Assembly: GCF_001655685.1 (NCBI RefSeq)
Contig: NZ_LYVF01000069.1
Span: forward strand, 62,001-126,000
Source of the DNA: Desulfotomaculum copahuensis
GTDB taxonomy: Bacteria > Bacillota > Desulfotomaculia > Desulfotomaculales > Desulfovirgulaceae
Length of the DNA stretch: 64,000 nucleotides
Reading direction: 5' to 3'
The translations under genes and the position numbers were made by a program. Numbering within the stretch: position 1 is the stretch's first letter; each line of letters opens with the position of its first letter. Below are positions 9,897 through 17,845 of the stretch, piece by piece. Below the pieces are notes generated by a model. It did no database searches and was not told the DNA's origin. It saw only the letters and a program-made list of their open reading frames with translations.

Positions 9897-10580
9897 TCAC
9901 TCTGTCACTTCAAACTTGTACCCCTTCCCCCAAACCGTTTTCAGATAAGAGCGGCCGCTTTCTGTTTTCAGTTTTTCCCGCAGCCGTTTGATGTGGGTAT
10001 CAACCGTACGCCCGTCACCGGTATAATTATAGTCCCAAACTTTTTCCAGCAGGTAGTCCCGGGTGAATACCCGGCGCGGCCGGGAAGCGAGAAAACAGAG
10101 CAGTTCGAATTCTTTCGGAGCCAGCTGGACCTCCCGTCCGGAAACTTCCACCCGGTTGGCATTGCAGTCAATGGTCAGACCGGGGTAAATCAGCAGCGTC
10201 CTTTCCCGCGCGCCGGCTTGTTCCGTCCGCCGCAAAACCGCTTTGACGCGGGCCACCAGTTCCCGCGGGCTGAATGGTTTGGCCATGTAATCATCCGCGC
10301 CCAGTTCCAGCCCCATCACCCGGTCAAATTCTTCCCCCTTGGCCGTGAGCATGATGATCGGCACCGGGGAGAACTTTCTGATTTCCCGGCAGACAGTCCA
10401 TCCATCCAGGCCGGGGAGCATCAGATCCAGCAGCACCAGGCGGATGTAGCCGGACTTCACCCGGCTCAGCGCTTCCTCACCGTCCCCGGCGGTTTCAACT
10501 GGAAAACCCTCGTTTTCCAGATACATCCGCACCAGCGCGCATACCGGCTCCTCGTCGTCGACCACCAGTATCCTGTCCAA
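9897..10580 (-). CDS. OmpR/PhoB-family response regulator
   Basis: 227-residue DNA-binding response regulator. The receiver domain (1-115) has acidic pocket Asp8/Asp9, phospho-acceptor Asp52 in LLDLMLPG, Thr in MLTAKG and Lys in YMAKPFSPREL. The C-terminal winged helix (about 130-227) ends with the family pattern RTVDTHIKRLREKL and TVWGKGYKFE. The start is TTG at 10580. The gene precedes its cognate kinase on the minus strand, and its promoter carries the box shared with the HlyD operon, which suggests autoregulation. Confidence 0.95.
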   Translation of the reverse strand: MDRILVVDDEEPVCALVRMYLENEGFPVETAGDGEEALSRVKSGYIRLVLLDLMLPGLDGWTVCREIRKFSPVPIIMLTAKGEEFDRVMGLELGADDYMAKPFSPRELVARVKAVLRRTEQAGARERTLLIYPGLTIDCNANRVEVSGREVQLAPKEFELLCFLASRPRRVFTRDYLLEKVWDYNYTGDGRTVDTHIKRLREKLKTESGRSYLKTVWGKGYKFEVTE

Positions 10581-10632
10581 GCCCTTCCCTCCCGTTTCAG
10601 CCCCGGAAAATAACCAGCATACAGCTATATTA

Positions 10633-10667
10633 ATTATAAATAAAACATGTTACCGTTTTGTGAACAA
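10633..10667 (-). promoter_or_regulatory. Promoter of the response regulator with the shared 12-bp box
   Basis: Read on the minus strand, TTGTTCACAAAA (10667-10656) is followed after 17 bp by TATAAT (10638-10633). This is identical in sequence and spacing to the box/-10 pair at 4114-4148. The -35 position itself reads ACAAAA in both cases, a poor sigma-A hexamer, as expected for an activator-dependent promoter. A GTAACA lies 11 bp after TTCACA here and may be the second half-site. Confidence 0.65.
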
Positions 10668-10696
10668 GTCCCCGGCCCTTTTATTTTGAATGCCTA

Positions 10697-10725
10697 TTGA
10701 CATTTACGTAAACGTCAACTAAGCT
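10697..10725 (+). promoter_or_regulatory. Promoter with MerR/LiuR-like dyad before acyl-CoA dehydrogenase
   Basis: A 22-bp dyad (10697-10718) has outer arms TTGAC and GTCAA around a perfect TTTACGTAAA core, with one mismatched pair. Its first six bases, TTGACA, form a consensus -35; TAAGCT (10720-10725) is a possible -10 at 17 bp. The TTTACGTAAA-centred layout resembles, from memory, operators of MerR-family LiuR regulators of acyl-CoA catabolism, and such a regulator is encoded three genes downstream. Direct control is inferred. Confidence 0.65.
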
Positions 10726-10775
10726 ATTGATAAAATGGTCCGACTATTTAAATATTTTTACCCGGGGGTGGTCGC

Positions 10776-12011
10776 TTGTTTGATTTTTTACTTACACCGG
10801 CACAGAAGGAATTGCGGGAGGAAGTCCGCCGTTTTGTCAAGGAGGACGTGCCCAGGCAGTTGATTCTGGACATGGATGCGGAAAAGGTGCAGTACCCGCG
10901 GGAATACGTGCAGGCCGCCGCCGCCCGCAACCTGCTCGGGCTCCGCTTCGCCCGGGAATACGGCGGGCGGGGGCTGGACTGGGTGGCCGAGGTGGCGGCG
11001 CTGGAGGAGGCCGGTGTGCTGGGCACCTCGTTGGCCTGCCTGTATTCACTGCCCAGTATAGTGGGTGAGGCCATTCACGTCTTTGGTACGGAAGAACAAA
11101 AGCAGAAGTTTCTCAAGCCCACTCTGGCCGGAAAGTTGTTTTGCGCCGAGGGGTTGACCGAACCGCGGGGCGGTTCCGACTTTTTCGGTGCCACCACGGT
11201 CGCGCGCCGGGAGGGAGACCATTATGTGCTCAAGGGGCAGAAGCGTTTTGTGGTCGGGGCGGAAGGAGCCGATTACTTCCTGATCTACGCCCGCACTGAT
11301 GAAAACGCCCCGCCGCACAAGGGGATCAGCGCCTTTTTAGTCGAGCGGGGGCCGGGCGTGAAAGTGGAATACCTCTACGGTCTGATGGGTACGCGGGGCG
11401 GCGGCGCCGGACGGGTGGTCTTCGACGGCTGCCGGGTGCCGGCGGACGGCCTGCTGGGGGAGGAAAACGGCGCGGCGGCCATTTTTTACCGCATGATGAT
11501 TCCCGAGCGGCTGACCAGCGCCGCCGGCGCCCTGGGCATGGCCCGGGCGGCGCTGGAGGTGGCGGCGCGCTACTCCGGCCGCCGCAAGGCCTTCGGCCGG
11601 GTGATCAAGGATTTCCAGGCCGTGGGCTTCAAAGTGGCGGACAGCATCACCCTGCTGGATGCCGCCCGGGGGTTGGTTTACGCCACGGCGCGTGCCGTCG
11701 ACGGCGGCGTGCCCGCCGCACAGGCCCGGCGCCTGGTTTCCGAAGCCAAGAAATTCGCCACCGAGGCGGCCTGGCAGATCGTCAACCACGCCATGCAGGT
11801 GATGGGCGGCATCGGTTACACCAACGTCTACCCGGTGGAAAGGCTGCTGCGCGATACCCGGCTGATCATGATCTGGACGGGGACCAGTGAAGTGATGAAT
11901 CTGATCATACAGCACGAATATTACCGAGAGTTGGCTGGCCGCACCGGCGGGCGGGATGTGGAATACGACGCCGGCGAGGCCATGCGGGAAGAGGAAAAGG
12001 TTTTTGAGTAA
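10776..12011 (+). CDS. Acyl-CoA dehydrogenase
   Basis: FAD-dependent acyl-CoA dehydrogenase, 411 residues, cytoplasmic, passing electrons to an electron-transfer flavoprotein. The N-terminus [20 protein letters not shown], the substrate/FAD loop [12 protein letters not shown] and the C-terminal [21 protein letters not shown] are typical. The segment WTGTSEVM has Thr where medium/short-chain enzymes have the catalytic Glu, so the base may be elsewhere, as in isovaleryl- and long-chain-type enzymes. The start is TTG 10776 after GGGGGTGG. A CoA ligase follows 42 bp later and a MerR regulator follows that. The acyl chain is unknown. Confidence 0.93.
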   Translation: MFDFLLTPAQKELREEVRRFVKEDVPRQLILDMDAEKVQYPREYVQAAAARNLLGLRFAREYGGRGLDWVAEVAALEEAGVLGTSLACLYSLPSIVGEAIHVFGTEEQKQKFLKPTLAGKLFCAEGLTEPRGGSDFFGATTVARREGDHYVLKGQKRFVVGAEGADYFLIYARTDENAPPHKGISAFLVERGPGVKVEYLYGLMGTRGGGAGRVVFDGCRVPADGLLGEENGAAAIFYRMMIPERLTSAAGALGMARAALEVAARYSGRRKAFGRVIKDFQAVGFKVADSITLLDAARGLVYATARAVDGGVPAAQARRLVSEAKKFATEAAWQIVNHAMQVMGGIGYTNVYPVERLLRDTRLIMIWTGTSEVMNLIIQHEYYRELAGRTGGRDVEYDAGEAMREEEKVFE

Positions 12012-12053
12012 AAGGTTACCGGCTGATTATTTTTCGTACGGGAGGAATGTAAA

Positions 12054-13559
12054 TTGGCCGAACTGTTGACGGCGCTTTTGGAAAGAAACGCCCGCAAGTA
12101 CCCGGCCGATCCGGGGGTCAAGTGGCCGGAAAAAGGAGTGACTCTGACCTGGGCGGAGTTGAACCGCCGGGCCGGGACACTGGCCGGCTATTTAAAGCAG
12201 CACGGTATAAAACGGGGAGATAAGGTGGCCGTTTTTATCTCCAACCGCCCGGAATTTGTAGTGGCCTTCTTTGGCATTTTGAAAGCCGGGGCGGTGGTGG
12301 TGCCGGTCAATGTCAAGCTCACCCCGGTGGAGGCGGCCTACATCCTGGACAACAGCGAATCCAGCGCCCTGCTCTACGAAGATGAGTTGCGGACGCAGGC
12401 GGAACAGGCCGCGGCCGCCTGCCCGGCCGTGAAGACAACCTGTTCCACGGCGGAATTCCCCGGTTTGTATAACCGCTTCGATATGAACGGCCACCCGGCG
12501 GCAGTTCCCGGAGACGTGGCGGAGATAATTTATACCTCCGGCACCACGGGCCGGCCCAAGGGGGTGGTATTAAGCCACGCGGCCGTCTATCTGACCGGTT
12601 CCATGATGGCTTACGAAGGTGAGATCAGGTTCGGAGACCGCGTTTTACAGCTGATGCCTTTGACTCACTCGGCGCCGCTGAACCTGTTTTTAACCGGGGC
12701 TGTCTTTGCCGGGGCATCCAGAGTATTGGGCTCCTTTTCCCCCGCCGCCCTGGTGGAACTGGCCGCACAGGAAAAAACCACCCATTTTTTCGGCGCGCCG
12801 GTGGCCTACCTGTTGGCGTCGCGGTTGCCCAACCTGGACCGGTATGATCTATCCGCCGCCAAACGCTGGATTTACGGCGGCGCGTCCATGTCCCGGGAAG
12901 CCGTGCTTCAGGTCAGCCGGCACTTCCCCGGCGGCTTGATGGGCGTCTACGGGCTTACCGAAGCGGGACCAAACGGCATGGCCCTGTATCCCGCGGAACA
13001 TCCGGAATTTGCCGGCAGTATCGGCCGGCGGGCCACGGTGAACGCCGAACTCAGGGTGGTGGACGAACAGGGCCGGGACGTACCTGCCGGTGAACCGGGC
13101 GAGATCATCATCCGTACGGCCGGCGGCATGACGGGCTACTACCGGAACGGACAGGCCACCCGGGAAACACTGAAAGACGGTTGGATCTACACCGGGGATA
13201 TGGCCAGAAAGGACGAAGCGGGTTACCTGTGGATCATCGACCGCAAGAAGGATATGATCATCAGCGGCGGGGTAAACGTCTATCCCCGGGAAGTGGAAGA
13301 TGTGTTGACCGCCTGTCCGGTGGTGGCCGACGCGGCGGTGACCGGCGTGCCCCACCCGGAATGGGGGGAAACGGTGGTAGCCCTGGTGGTACCCCGGGAT
13401 GCAGCCAACCCGCCGTCGGCGGAGGAAATCCTGGCCTATTGCCGGCAGCGCCTGGCCGGCTACAAGGTGCCCCGTCTGATCCGTTTTGCCGGCGTCATTC
13501 CACGTAACGCCAGCGGCAAGGTTTTGAAGAATGAGATCAGGGAACAATTCGGGCGGTAG
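12054..13559 (+). CDS. AMP-forming acyl-CoA synthetase (ANL superfamily)
   Basis: 501-residue ligase that activates a carboxylic acid to its CoA thioester via an acyl-adenylate. The P-loop-like motif is YTSGTTGRPKGV, and A8/A10 motifs are YTGDMARKDEAGYLWIIDRKKDMIISGG and the terminal NASGKVLKNEIRE, with the adenylating Lys in the last. The TTG start follows GGGAGG. It probably forms an operon with the acyl-CoA dehydrogenase, so the pair would activate and then desaturate the same acid. A terminator follows directly. Sequence alone does not give the acyl specificity. Confidence 0.92.
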   Translation: MAELLTALLERNARKYPADPGVKWPEKGVTLTWAELNRRAGTLAGYLKQHGIKRGDKVAVFISNRPEFVVAFFGILKAGAVVVPVNVKLTPVEAAYILDNSESSALLYEDELRTQAEQAAAACPAVKTTCSTAEFPGLYNRFDMNGHPAAVPGDVAEIIYTSGTTGRPKGVVLSHAAVYLTGSMMAYEGEIRFGDRVLQLMPLTHSAPLNLFLTGAVFAGASRVLGSFSPAALVELAAQEKTTHFFGAPVAYLLASRLPNLDRYDLSAAKRWIYGGASMSREAVLQVSRHFPGGLMGVYGLTEAGPNGMALYPAEHPEFAGSIGRRATVNAELRVVDEQGRDVPAGEPGEIIIRTAGGMTGYYRNGQATRETLKDGWIYTGDMARKDEAGYLWIIDRKKDMIISGGVNVYPREVEDVLTACPVVADAAVTGVPHPEWGETVVALVVPRDAANPPSAEEILAYCRQRLAGYKVPRLIRFAGVIPRNASGKVLKNEIREQFGR

Positions 13560-13564
13560 CCTGG

Positions 13565-13600
13565 AGCCGGTTCCGGGTATTGACGGGACCGGCTTGTTTG
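13565..13600 (+). terminator. Rho-independent terminator after the CoA ligase
   Basis: Stem AGCCGGTTCC (13565-13574) against GGGACCGGCT (13585-13594), ten pairs including one G-U, with a 10-nt loop and a short T-rich tail TTGTTTG. It starts five bases after the ligase stop. Confidence 0.65.
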
Positions 13601-13686
13601 TCAGACGGCTGAAAGAGAACAATTGTCCCCCTCTGGCTAAAACGCCAATCCACGGGGAAAAGCTGATGATCAAACCGGTTGGCATG

Positions 13687-13695
13687 TGGTAGAAT
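13687..13695 (+). promoter_or_regulatory. Putative extended -10 promoter of the merR gene
   Basis: TGG followed by TAGAAT (13690-13695) forms an extended -10 with only a weak -35 (TGATCA, about 13667). It would give a leader of roughly 185 nt before the MerR start and accounts for much of the 324-bp gap 13560-13883. Confidence 0.4.
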
Positions 13696-13842
13696 AACAG
13701 GCGAAGGTAAGAAATTCTTTGAGCATTTAAATTCGTCTGCAACGGGCAGGCAATCGTACCGTCGGGATGCACCGGCGGGGAATGAAAATAGTTCATTGCC
13801 CGGGACAGACCCCCGGGCCGTTTTCAGCCGCACCATCAAAGG

Positions 13843-13860
13843 ATGAAAATTTATTTTCAT
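13843..13860. promoter_or_regulatory. 18-bp dyad just upstream of the merR start
   Basis: Arms ATGAAAAT (13843-13850) and ATTTTCAT (13853-13860) flank a 2-bp centre, ending 23 bp before the MerR TTG start. ATGAAAAT also occurs at 13782-13789 within another small dyad, AATGAA and TTCATT five bases apart. It could be a regulator site or a translation-limiting hairpin, and differs from the dyad at 10697. Confidence 0.45.
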
Positions 13861-13883
13861 GGTTGTTAAGGCGGGGATATTAT

Positions 13884-14294
13884 TTGAAACAGGACGTCTA
13901 CACCATTTCCGAACTGGCTCACGAATTCGGCATCACCACGCGCACTATCCGCTATTACGAGGAAGTAGGGTTGTTAAGCCCGCAGCGGGCGGGTGAATCC
14001 GGCCAGCGCCTGTATGACCGGCGTGACCGGACCAGGTTGAAGCTGATCCTGCGGGGCAAGCGCTTTGGTTTCACCCTCCAGGAAATCAAGGAAATGATCG
14101 ACCTGTATAATGTGGATCCCGGTCAGAAAGAGCAGTTGCGCCGCACCATCGCCTACGGCGACCGGCGCATCGCTGAAATAGAAGAAATGATTCGCGATCT
14201 GACGCTGCTCAAGGAGGAACTGCTGGAATTCCGCCGCCGGTTCACAGCCATGCTGGAGGAAGGGGAAGGGGCTACCGGTTGTGAAAAACGGTAG
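13884..14294 (+). CDS. MerR-family transcriptional regulator, LiuR-like
   Basis: 136-residue repressor/activator. The winged helix starts at VYTISELAHEFGITTRTIRYYEEVGLL, followed by the dimerising coiled coil. The stretch RLKLILRGKRFGFTLQEIKEMIDLY closely resembles LiuR-type regulators of branched-chain amino acid and fatty acid catabolism. No metal-binding Cys cluster is seen, so an acyl-CoA or other organic ligand is more likely than a metal. TTG 13884 is chosen because AAGGCGGGG lies eight bases upstream and the domain starts there; an upstream in-frame ATG (13767) would add 39 unrelated residues. The likely target is the dyad at 10697. Confidence 0.88.
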   Translation: MKQDVYTISELAHEFGITTRTIRYYEEVGLLSPQRAGESGQRLYDRRDRTRLKLILRGKRFGFTLQEIKEMIDLYNVDPGQKEQLRRTIAYGDRRIAEIEEMIRDLTLLKEELLEFRRRFTAMLEEGEGATGCEKR

Positions 14295-14301
14295 CCTTTT
14301 T
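14270..14301 (+). terminator. Rho-independent terminator overlapping the merR 3' end
   Basis: Stem GGCTACCG (14270-14277) against CGGTAGCC (14289-14296), followed by TTTTT. The stop codon TAG (14292-14294) lies inside the 3' arm. Confidence 0.8.
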
Positions 14302-14376
14302 GCGGCCGGATGCAACTTCCATCTGTATTAAAATAGAAGAAGTGTTATCCCCCTCTTTTCTCCTCCGGATTAGGTG

Positions 14377-14385
14377 TGCTATAAT
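14377..14385 (+). promoter_or_regulatory. Extended -10 promoter of the FCD regulator gene
   Basis: TGC followed by a perfect TATAAT (14380-14385). The -35 position (TTTCTC, about 14357) is weak, as is usual for extended -10 promoters. Spacing to the ATG at 14433 allows a short leader with GGAG at 14421-14424. Confidence 0.65.
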
Positions 14386-14432
14386 AGAAAGCCGGTAATT
14401 TATTTTGTCTTTATTTTTGTGGAGTGAAGGCA

Positions 14433-15161
14433 ATGGGTGAAATCAAAAAGCATGAGGCTGAGATTTTAAAGATTCTCAGCGCTGAAAACGGTCCCCTGGG
14501 GTCCGGTCAGTTGTGCCGGCTTTTGGTACAGAGGGGATTTAACCTTAGTGAAGCCACAGTGGGCAGGATTTTGAGCGATATGGATCGTCATGATCTGACT
14601 GTCAAATACGGCTACCGGGGCCGTTCCATTTCCGCGCACGGTAAAGAAGTGCTGGAATCGATTGAAAAGGCCAGCCGGCTGAATCTCAGCGGTTCACACT
14701 TCATAAGCATACTCGATTCCCAGCGACAGGAGGATCTGATTGACATGCTGGTGGCCAGGCGGGCCATTGAAAGGGAACTGGCTGCCCTGGCGGCGGTAAA
14801 GGCTACGGAGGCCGAGATCGGCCTGTTGGAGGCCATCCTGCACGAACAGGAACGGCTGGCCACCAGAAACGAAATGACAGCGGAGCAGGACATAAAGTTT
14901 CATCATATGATTGCCACGGCGGCAAAAAACAAGGTTCTGACCGCGGCGTTGAATTTAATCCGGCAGGGCCGGCAGATGTCCGGCATTCTGGAATATATCC
15001 GGAAGGAAGTGAAGGGCACCATTGCCGTGGAACATGCCCGCATTTTAAGGGCGATCATCAACCGGGACCCGGTGGCGGCGGACCGGGCCATGGTGGAGCA
15101 TATTGAAAGCTTGATCTCGGATGTGGAGAAATACTGGCGGCAAACTCACCTGGAGACATAA
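14433..15161 (+). CDS. FCD-domain transcriptional regulator with an NrpR/RNase R-type winged helix
   Basis: 242-residue regulator. The N-terminal 75 residues form a winged helix (EILKILSAENGPLGSGQLCRLL starts it) that resembles the NrpR/RNase R winged-helix family rather than the usual GntR reader head. Residues about 95-235 are an FCD ligand-binding domain with DMLVARRAIERELAALAA, FHHMIATAAKN and the terminal EHARILRAIINRDPVAADRAMVEHI region, carrying the Asp/His positions used for metal and carboxylate binding. ATG 14433 is preferred over GTG 14424. Such proteins usually sense small carboxylic acids. It precedes the B12/PLP cluster and is its likely regulator. Confidence 0.85.
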   Translation: MGEIKKHEAEILKILSAENGPLGSGQLCRLLVQRGFNLSEATVGRILSDMDRHDLTVKYGYRGRSISAHGKEVLESIEKASRLNLSGSHFISILDSQRQEDLIDMLVARRAIERELAALAAVKATEAEIGLLEAILHEQERLATRNEMTAEQDIKFHHMIATAAKNKVLTAALNLIRQGRQMSGILEYIRKEVKGTIAVEHARILRAIINRDPVAADRAMVEHIESLISDVEKYWRQTHLET

Positions 15162-15186
15162 CCCCGGCGGGTTTTTAAGATTCCAA

Positions 15187-15218
15187 TTCCGGCAGGTAAA
15201 CCTGTCCGGGATTTTTTT
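15187..15218 (+). terminator. Rho-independent terminator after the FCD regulator gene
   Basis: Stem CCGGCAGGT pairs with ACCTGTCCGG (one T bulged) around a tiny loop, followed by seven T. It separates the regulator from the following cluster. Confidence 0.75.
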
Positions 15219-15266
15219 ATGCAAAAATTTATTGACTGAAGAAGGAATTAAAAAAACAGTGGCGAA

Positions 15267-15295
15267 TGCTAATATATCAGCTCATCAATGATGAG
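15267..15295 (+). promoter_or_regulatory. Extended -10 promoter with operator-like dyad before the B12/PLP cluster
   Basis: TGC followed by TAATAT (15270-15275) gives an extended -10. Six bases further begins a perfect dyad, CTCATCA, A, TGATGAG (15281-15295), over the expected transcription start. That is a classic repressor position, and the adjacent FCD regulator is the obvious candidate. The rest of the gap 15162-15423 shows only the preceding terminator. Confidence 0.55.
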
Positions 15296-15423
15296 TGGCC
15301 AGAGCCGGCCTGGTGATCACTATTCCCAAGATACGCCGGTTTATGCCGGAGAAGAAATAAAGAAAACGGTCAGTTCTGGATACCGGTAGGCGGCGGGAGG
15401 TGCGGAAACAAGCAAAATAGGGG

Positions 15424-15870
15424 GTGGTAGCCGCGGGCGATCCATATAAGGAAAAACTTTTTAGCATCAATCCTTACGTCACTAAAAGGGAAATTACGGG
15501 AAAACTGGTAGTTGTCTTGCAAGGCAAGCTGGAAAACAGGGGTTTGAAGTTGATCACTCCCATTTCCAGGGCGGTACAGAGAAACGAGATTCACGAACTG
15601 ATTGTTACCGATGAGGAAGGAGCGGTCCCCGGCAGTGATGTGCAGCGTATCGCCTACCTGGGATTTATGGAAGTCGGTTGCGGCGGCGTGATGGTGGCCG
15701 GGGACGAGGTAAGCTGCAACGGTCTTGTGCTGGGGCGGATTGCCGGGTTTGATGAAACCCACCTCCCCAATCACCTGAATATAGTTGTCTATTCTCCTGA
15801 AAGGCTCGATGGAGTTGAGCGGGGATTGCGGCTTGAATCCGAAGTATCGGTGAGACAGGTAAACAGGTGA
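15424..15870 (+). CDS. Conserved-looking protein of unknown function
   Basis: 148 residues with alternating beta-strand and loop character (GKLVVVLQGKLENRGLKLITP, VMVAGDEVSC). No signal peptide, membrane segment or catalytic motif is recognised. An in-frame stop lies just upstream, so GTG 15424 is the earliest start, yet it lacks a well-spaced ribosome site; the 5' end may be eroded. The 3' end runs into an 8-bp tandem repeat that supplies the last residues and the stop. It is first in the probable B12/PLP operon. The function is unknown, and the present ends may not be ancestral. Confidence 0.6.
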   Translation: MVAAGDPYKEKLFSINPYVTKREITGKLVVVLQGKLENRGLKLITPISRAVQRNEIHELIVTDEEGAVPGSDVQRIAYLGFMEVGCGGVMVAGDEVSCNGLVLGRIAGFDETHLPNHLNIVVYSPERLDGVERGLRLESEVSVRQVNR

Positions 15871-15894
15871 GCAGGCAAACAGGCAAACAGGCCG
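15855..15894 (+). repeat. Five tandem 8-bp units at the 3' end of the unknown gene
   Basis: Units ACAGGTAA, ACAGGTGA, GCAGGCAA, ACAGGCAA and ACAGGCCG run without gaps. The stop codon of the upstream gene (15868-15870) lies in the second unit. Eight is not a multiple of three, so gain or loss of a unit would change the reading frame of the C-terminus. The rest of the gap to 16060 contains an open tail (15906-16034) but no clear gene. Confidence 0.75.
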
Positions 15895-16060
15895 GAAAAG
15901 GATGAACTCTTCCCGCTTTTGAACTTATTGTGAAAGCAGCTGCTCTTGAAGATGATGGCCGCACCGAAGGAACGACCGGCCTGGATCCGGAAACTGAACA
16001 AGCGCGGCGCGAATTGCGAACCGGGAAAAAATGATATTAAATCCAAGGGGGTAAAACATA

Positions 16061-17524
16061 ATGACTGAGTTCAAGTACAAGTTCCAGATGTACCGGCATC
16101 TGCAGGCGAACATCGGTAATATTTATGCCGAGGCGCGCCAGGCGGCTGATGAAATCGGCGTTCCAAAAGAGCTGAGAGGGAAGTTCGGCCTCACCGGGGC
16201 CGTTTCGGGATGCCCCTCCCCGCTGCGCCGGGACATCATCGAGGCTTCCGAAAAGGGAGCCACGGAAGTCGTTCCCCTGGCCAAACTGGTGGATGAAATC
16301 CGGGAAATTGTCAAGGATGTTTACGGCGACGAATATGACGCGGCACCCATCACCACCTGCGAGGCCGGCCTGTGGGCCACCTTTGATGCTTTGTTCACGC
16401 CGCCCATGATGGGCCGGGGCGATAATTACCGCGCCCGTTATATCGCCCCCCTGGAAAAACATATGCACCATCAGGGCAGCTATGGCCGCCCCTTCCCGGG
16501 CCGGTTCAAGGACATTTTTGCCGACCGGGGGTCTACCGCCGGGGAACTGGGTTTCTACGGCAAGCGGCAGAACAACCTGGATACGGTGATCGTACCCCTG
16601 CCCGGGGCCAGGTACGACGTTCACGGCATCAAGTACCATCCGGTGCCCCTTTTGACCGGGGTGGACCCGCAGGCCGCCCGGGAAAAGATTGCAGCTACGG
16701 CTCAAACCCACGCCGCCATGCTCACGGGCATAACCTCGCTGGGTTACGATACACCGGGCTATGGCTACGGGACGAAGGACGACAACGGTACGCCGGTGCT
16801 GCAAAAGGTACTGGCGGAAGTGGCGCATCAGTACGATCTTCCCTACGTGGTGGACAATGCCTGGGGGTTGCCATTCGTCGGTCATGATCCCCGGAAGACC
16901 GGCGCCGATGTGATTGTCTACAGCATGGACAAGGCTACGGGTGCGGCCACCAGCGGTCTGATCATCGGCAAAGAGGAATTCATGGTACCAATCAGGCGCG
17001 CCCTGGGCATGCACGGCGACCGTTACGGCACCACCGCTTCCTACGGCAAAGCGGCCTATGTGACCTTTGACCCCGGCAAGGAAGCCCTGCTTACCCAGAT
17101 CCAGGCCTTGAAGGTGCTGCGTGACAAACCGGAAATTTTGATCCGGCCGGTGGATGATTTGGAGAAAATTATCCGTGAAGAAATTGAAACATTGCCCGCC
17201 CGGTTACGGGAGGGAATCATGATCAGCAAATCCTACAATTCCGGTGCGGTGGAGATTAACTATGAAGGAACCTGGAAAGACGGCAAGCTGGGCATTCCCG
17301 TTTTCTCCATCGAGGATATGTACGCCGGCACCAACCTGTTCCAGACCGGGCTTTCCCAGATGGGGGTCATCCCGACCATTGCCTATGACGGCAATATCTT
17401 TATTTCCCCCGGCCTGGGCACCACTGATGAAGAAGGCATGCTCATGGAGGAAAGGGCCAGGGTTGCAGTGCGTGCCCAGGTGCGCTTGATTGAGATTGTG
17501 TGCAAATATGCGGGCCTGATCTAA
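16061..17524 (+). CDS. Fold-type I PLP-dependent enzyme, uncharacterised
   Basis: 487-residue cytoplasmic PLP enzyme with aminotransferase class V/SelA-like fold. The pyridine-nitrogen Asp is in YVVDNAWGLPF, and the Schiff-base Lys is Lys291 in VYSMDKATGAATSGLI; TTCEAGLWATFDAL probably cradles the phosphate. The His-rich HMHHQGSYGRPFPGRF loop may form the substrate site. ATG 16061 follows AAGGGGG. The neighbours (B12 mutase-like fusion, KamB-like protein) suggest it prepares or cleaves an amino acid handled by the B12 enzyme. The reaction (aminotransfer, lyase, racemase or other) cannot be told from sequence. Confidence 0.82.
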   Translation: MTEFKYKFQMYRHLQANIGNIYAEARQAADEIGVPKELRGKFGLTGAVSGCPSPLRRDIIEASEKGATEVVPLAKLVDEIREIVKDVYGDEYDAAPITTCEAGLWATFDALFTPPMMGRGDNYRARYIAPLEKHMHHQGSYGRPFPGRFKDIFADRGSTAGELGFYGKRQNNLDTVIVPLPGARYDVHGIKYHPVPLLTGVDPQAAREKIAATAQTHAAMLTGITSLGYDTPGYGYGTKDDNGTPVLQKVLAEVAHQYDLPYVVDNAWGLPFVGHDPRKTGADVIVYSMDKATGAATSGLIIGKEEFMVPIRRALGMHGDRYGTTASYGKAAYVTFDPGKEALLTQIQALKVLRDKPEILIRPVDDLEKIIREEIETLPARLREGIMISKSYNSGAVEINYEGTWKDGKLGIPVFSIEDMYAGTNLFQTGLSQMGVIPTIAYDGNIFISPGLGTTDEEGMLMEERARVAVRAQVRLIEIVCKYAGLI

Positions 17525-17559
17525 AAACCCGGCATTCGCCGGCGCCGGACGGTAATAAG

Positions 17560-17694
17560 GGGGCGGCTCACTAGGGTACCGCCCCGGCCGGTGCCGCCAT
17601 ATTCCCGTATTCCGTGCTTCGCGTGAGATGCACGCCCGGGCTTGCTCCGGACCGGACCGGGCGGTGCTGCAAAGGAGCCTTCGCGGCTCCTTTT
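17560..17694 (+). other. Two hairpins in the 321-bp gap after the PLP gene
   Basis: GGGGCGG (17560-17566) pairs with CCGCCCC (17579-17585). Further on, AAAGGAGCC (17671-17679) pairs with GGCTCCTTT (17685-17693) over a TTCGC loop and ends in four T, a plausible weak terminator. No cobalamin-riboswitch core or T-box motif is seen. The rest of 17525-17845 holds only the AAGGAGG ribosome site of the next gene. Confidence 0.5.
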
Positions 17695-17845
17695 GCGCCG
17701 TTGCCCGGTTGGCCGGAGCTATGCCGGGCGTTGATGCACCGCAAGTCGATTGCCCGGGATAACGTTGCACCTGGTGATCACGCTCCGGATTTACTGAATA
17801 TTTGCCATTTTACAAATAGTAGTCCGGCTGTAAGGAGGGACACGC

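Noticed and set aside
10018-10028. Third CCGGTATAATT copy inside the response regulator gene
   Set aside because: It encodes conserved residues of the winged helix (YNYTGD) and is probably coincidental.
10776-12011. Acyl-CoA dehydrogenase without catalytic Glu in the Y-E-G-T motif
   Set aside because: Isovaleryl- and long-chain-type dehydrogenases place the base on another helix, and G-T-S-E-V/I-M is common, so this is not good evidence of lost activity.
17525-17845. Possible cobalamin riboswitch before the B12-enzyme genes
   Set aside because: No B12-box-like sequence or matching pseudoknot architecture was seen; only two simple hairpins are present.
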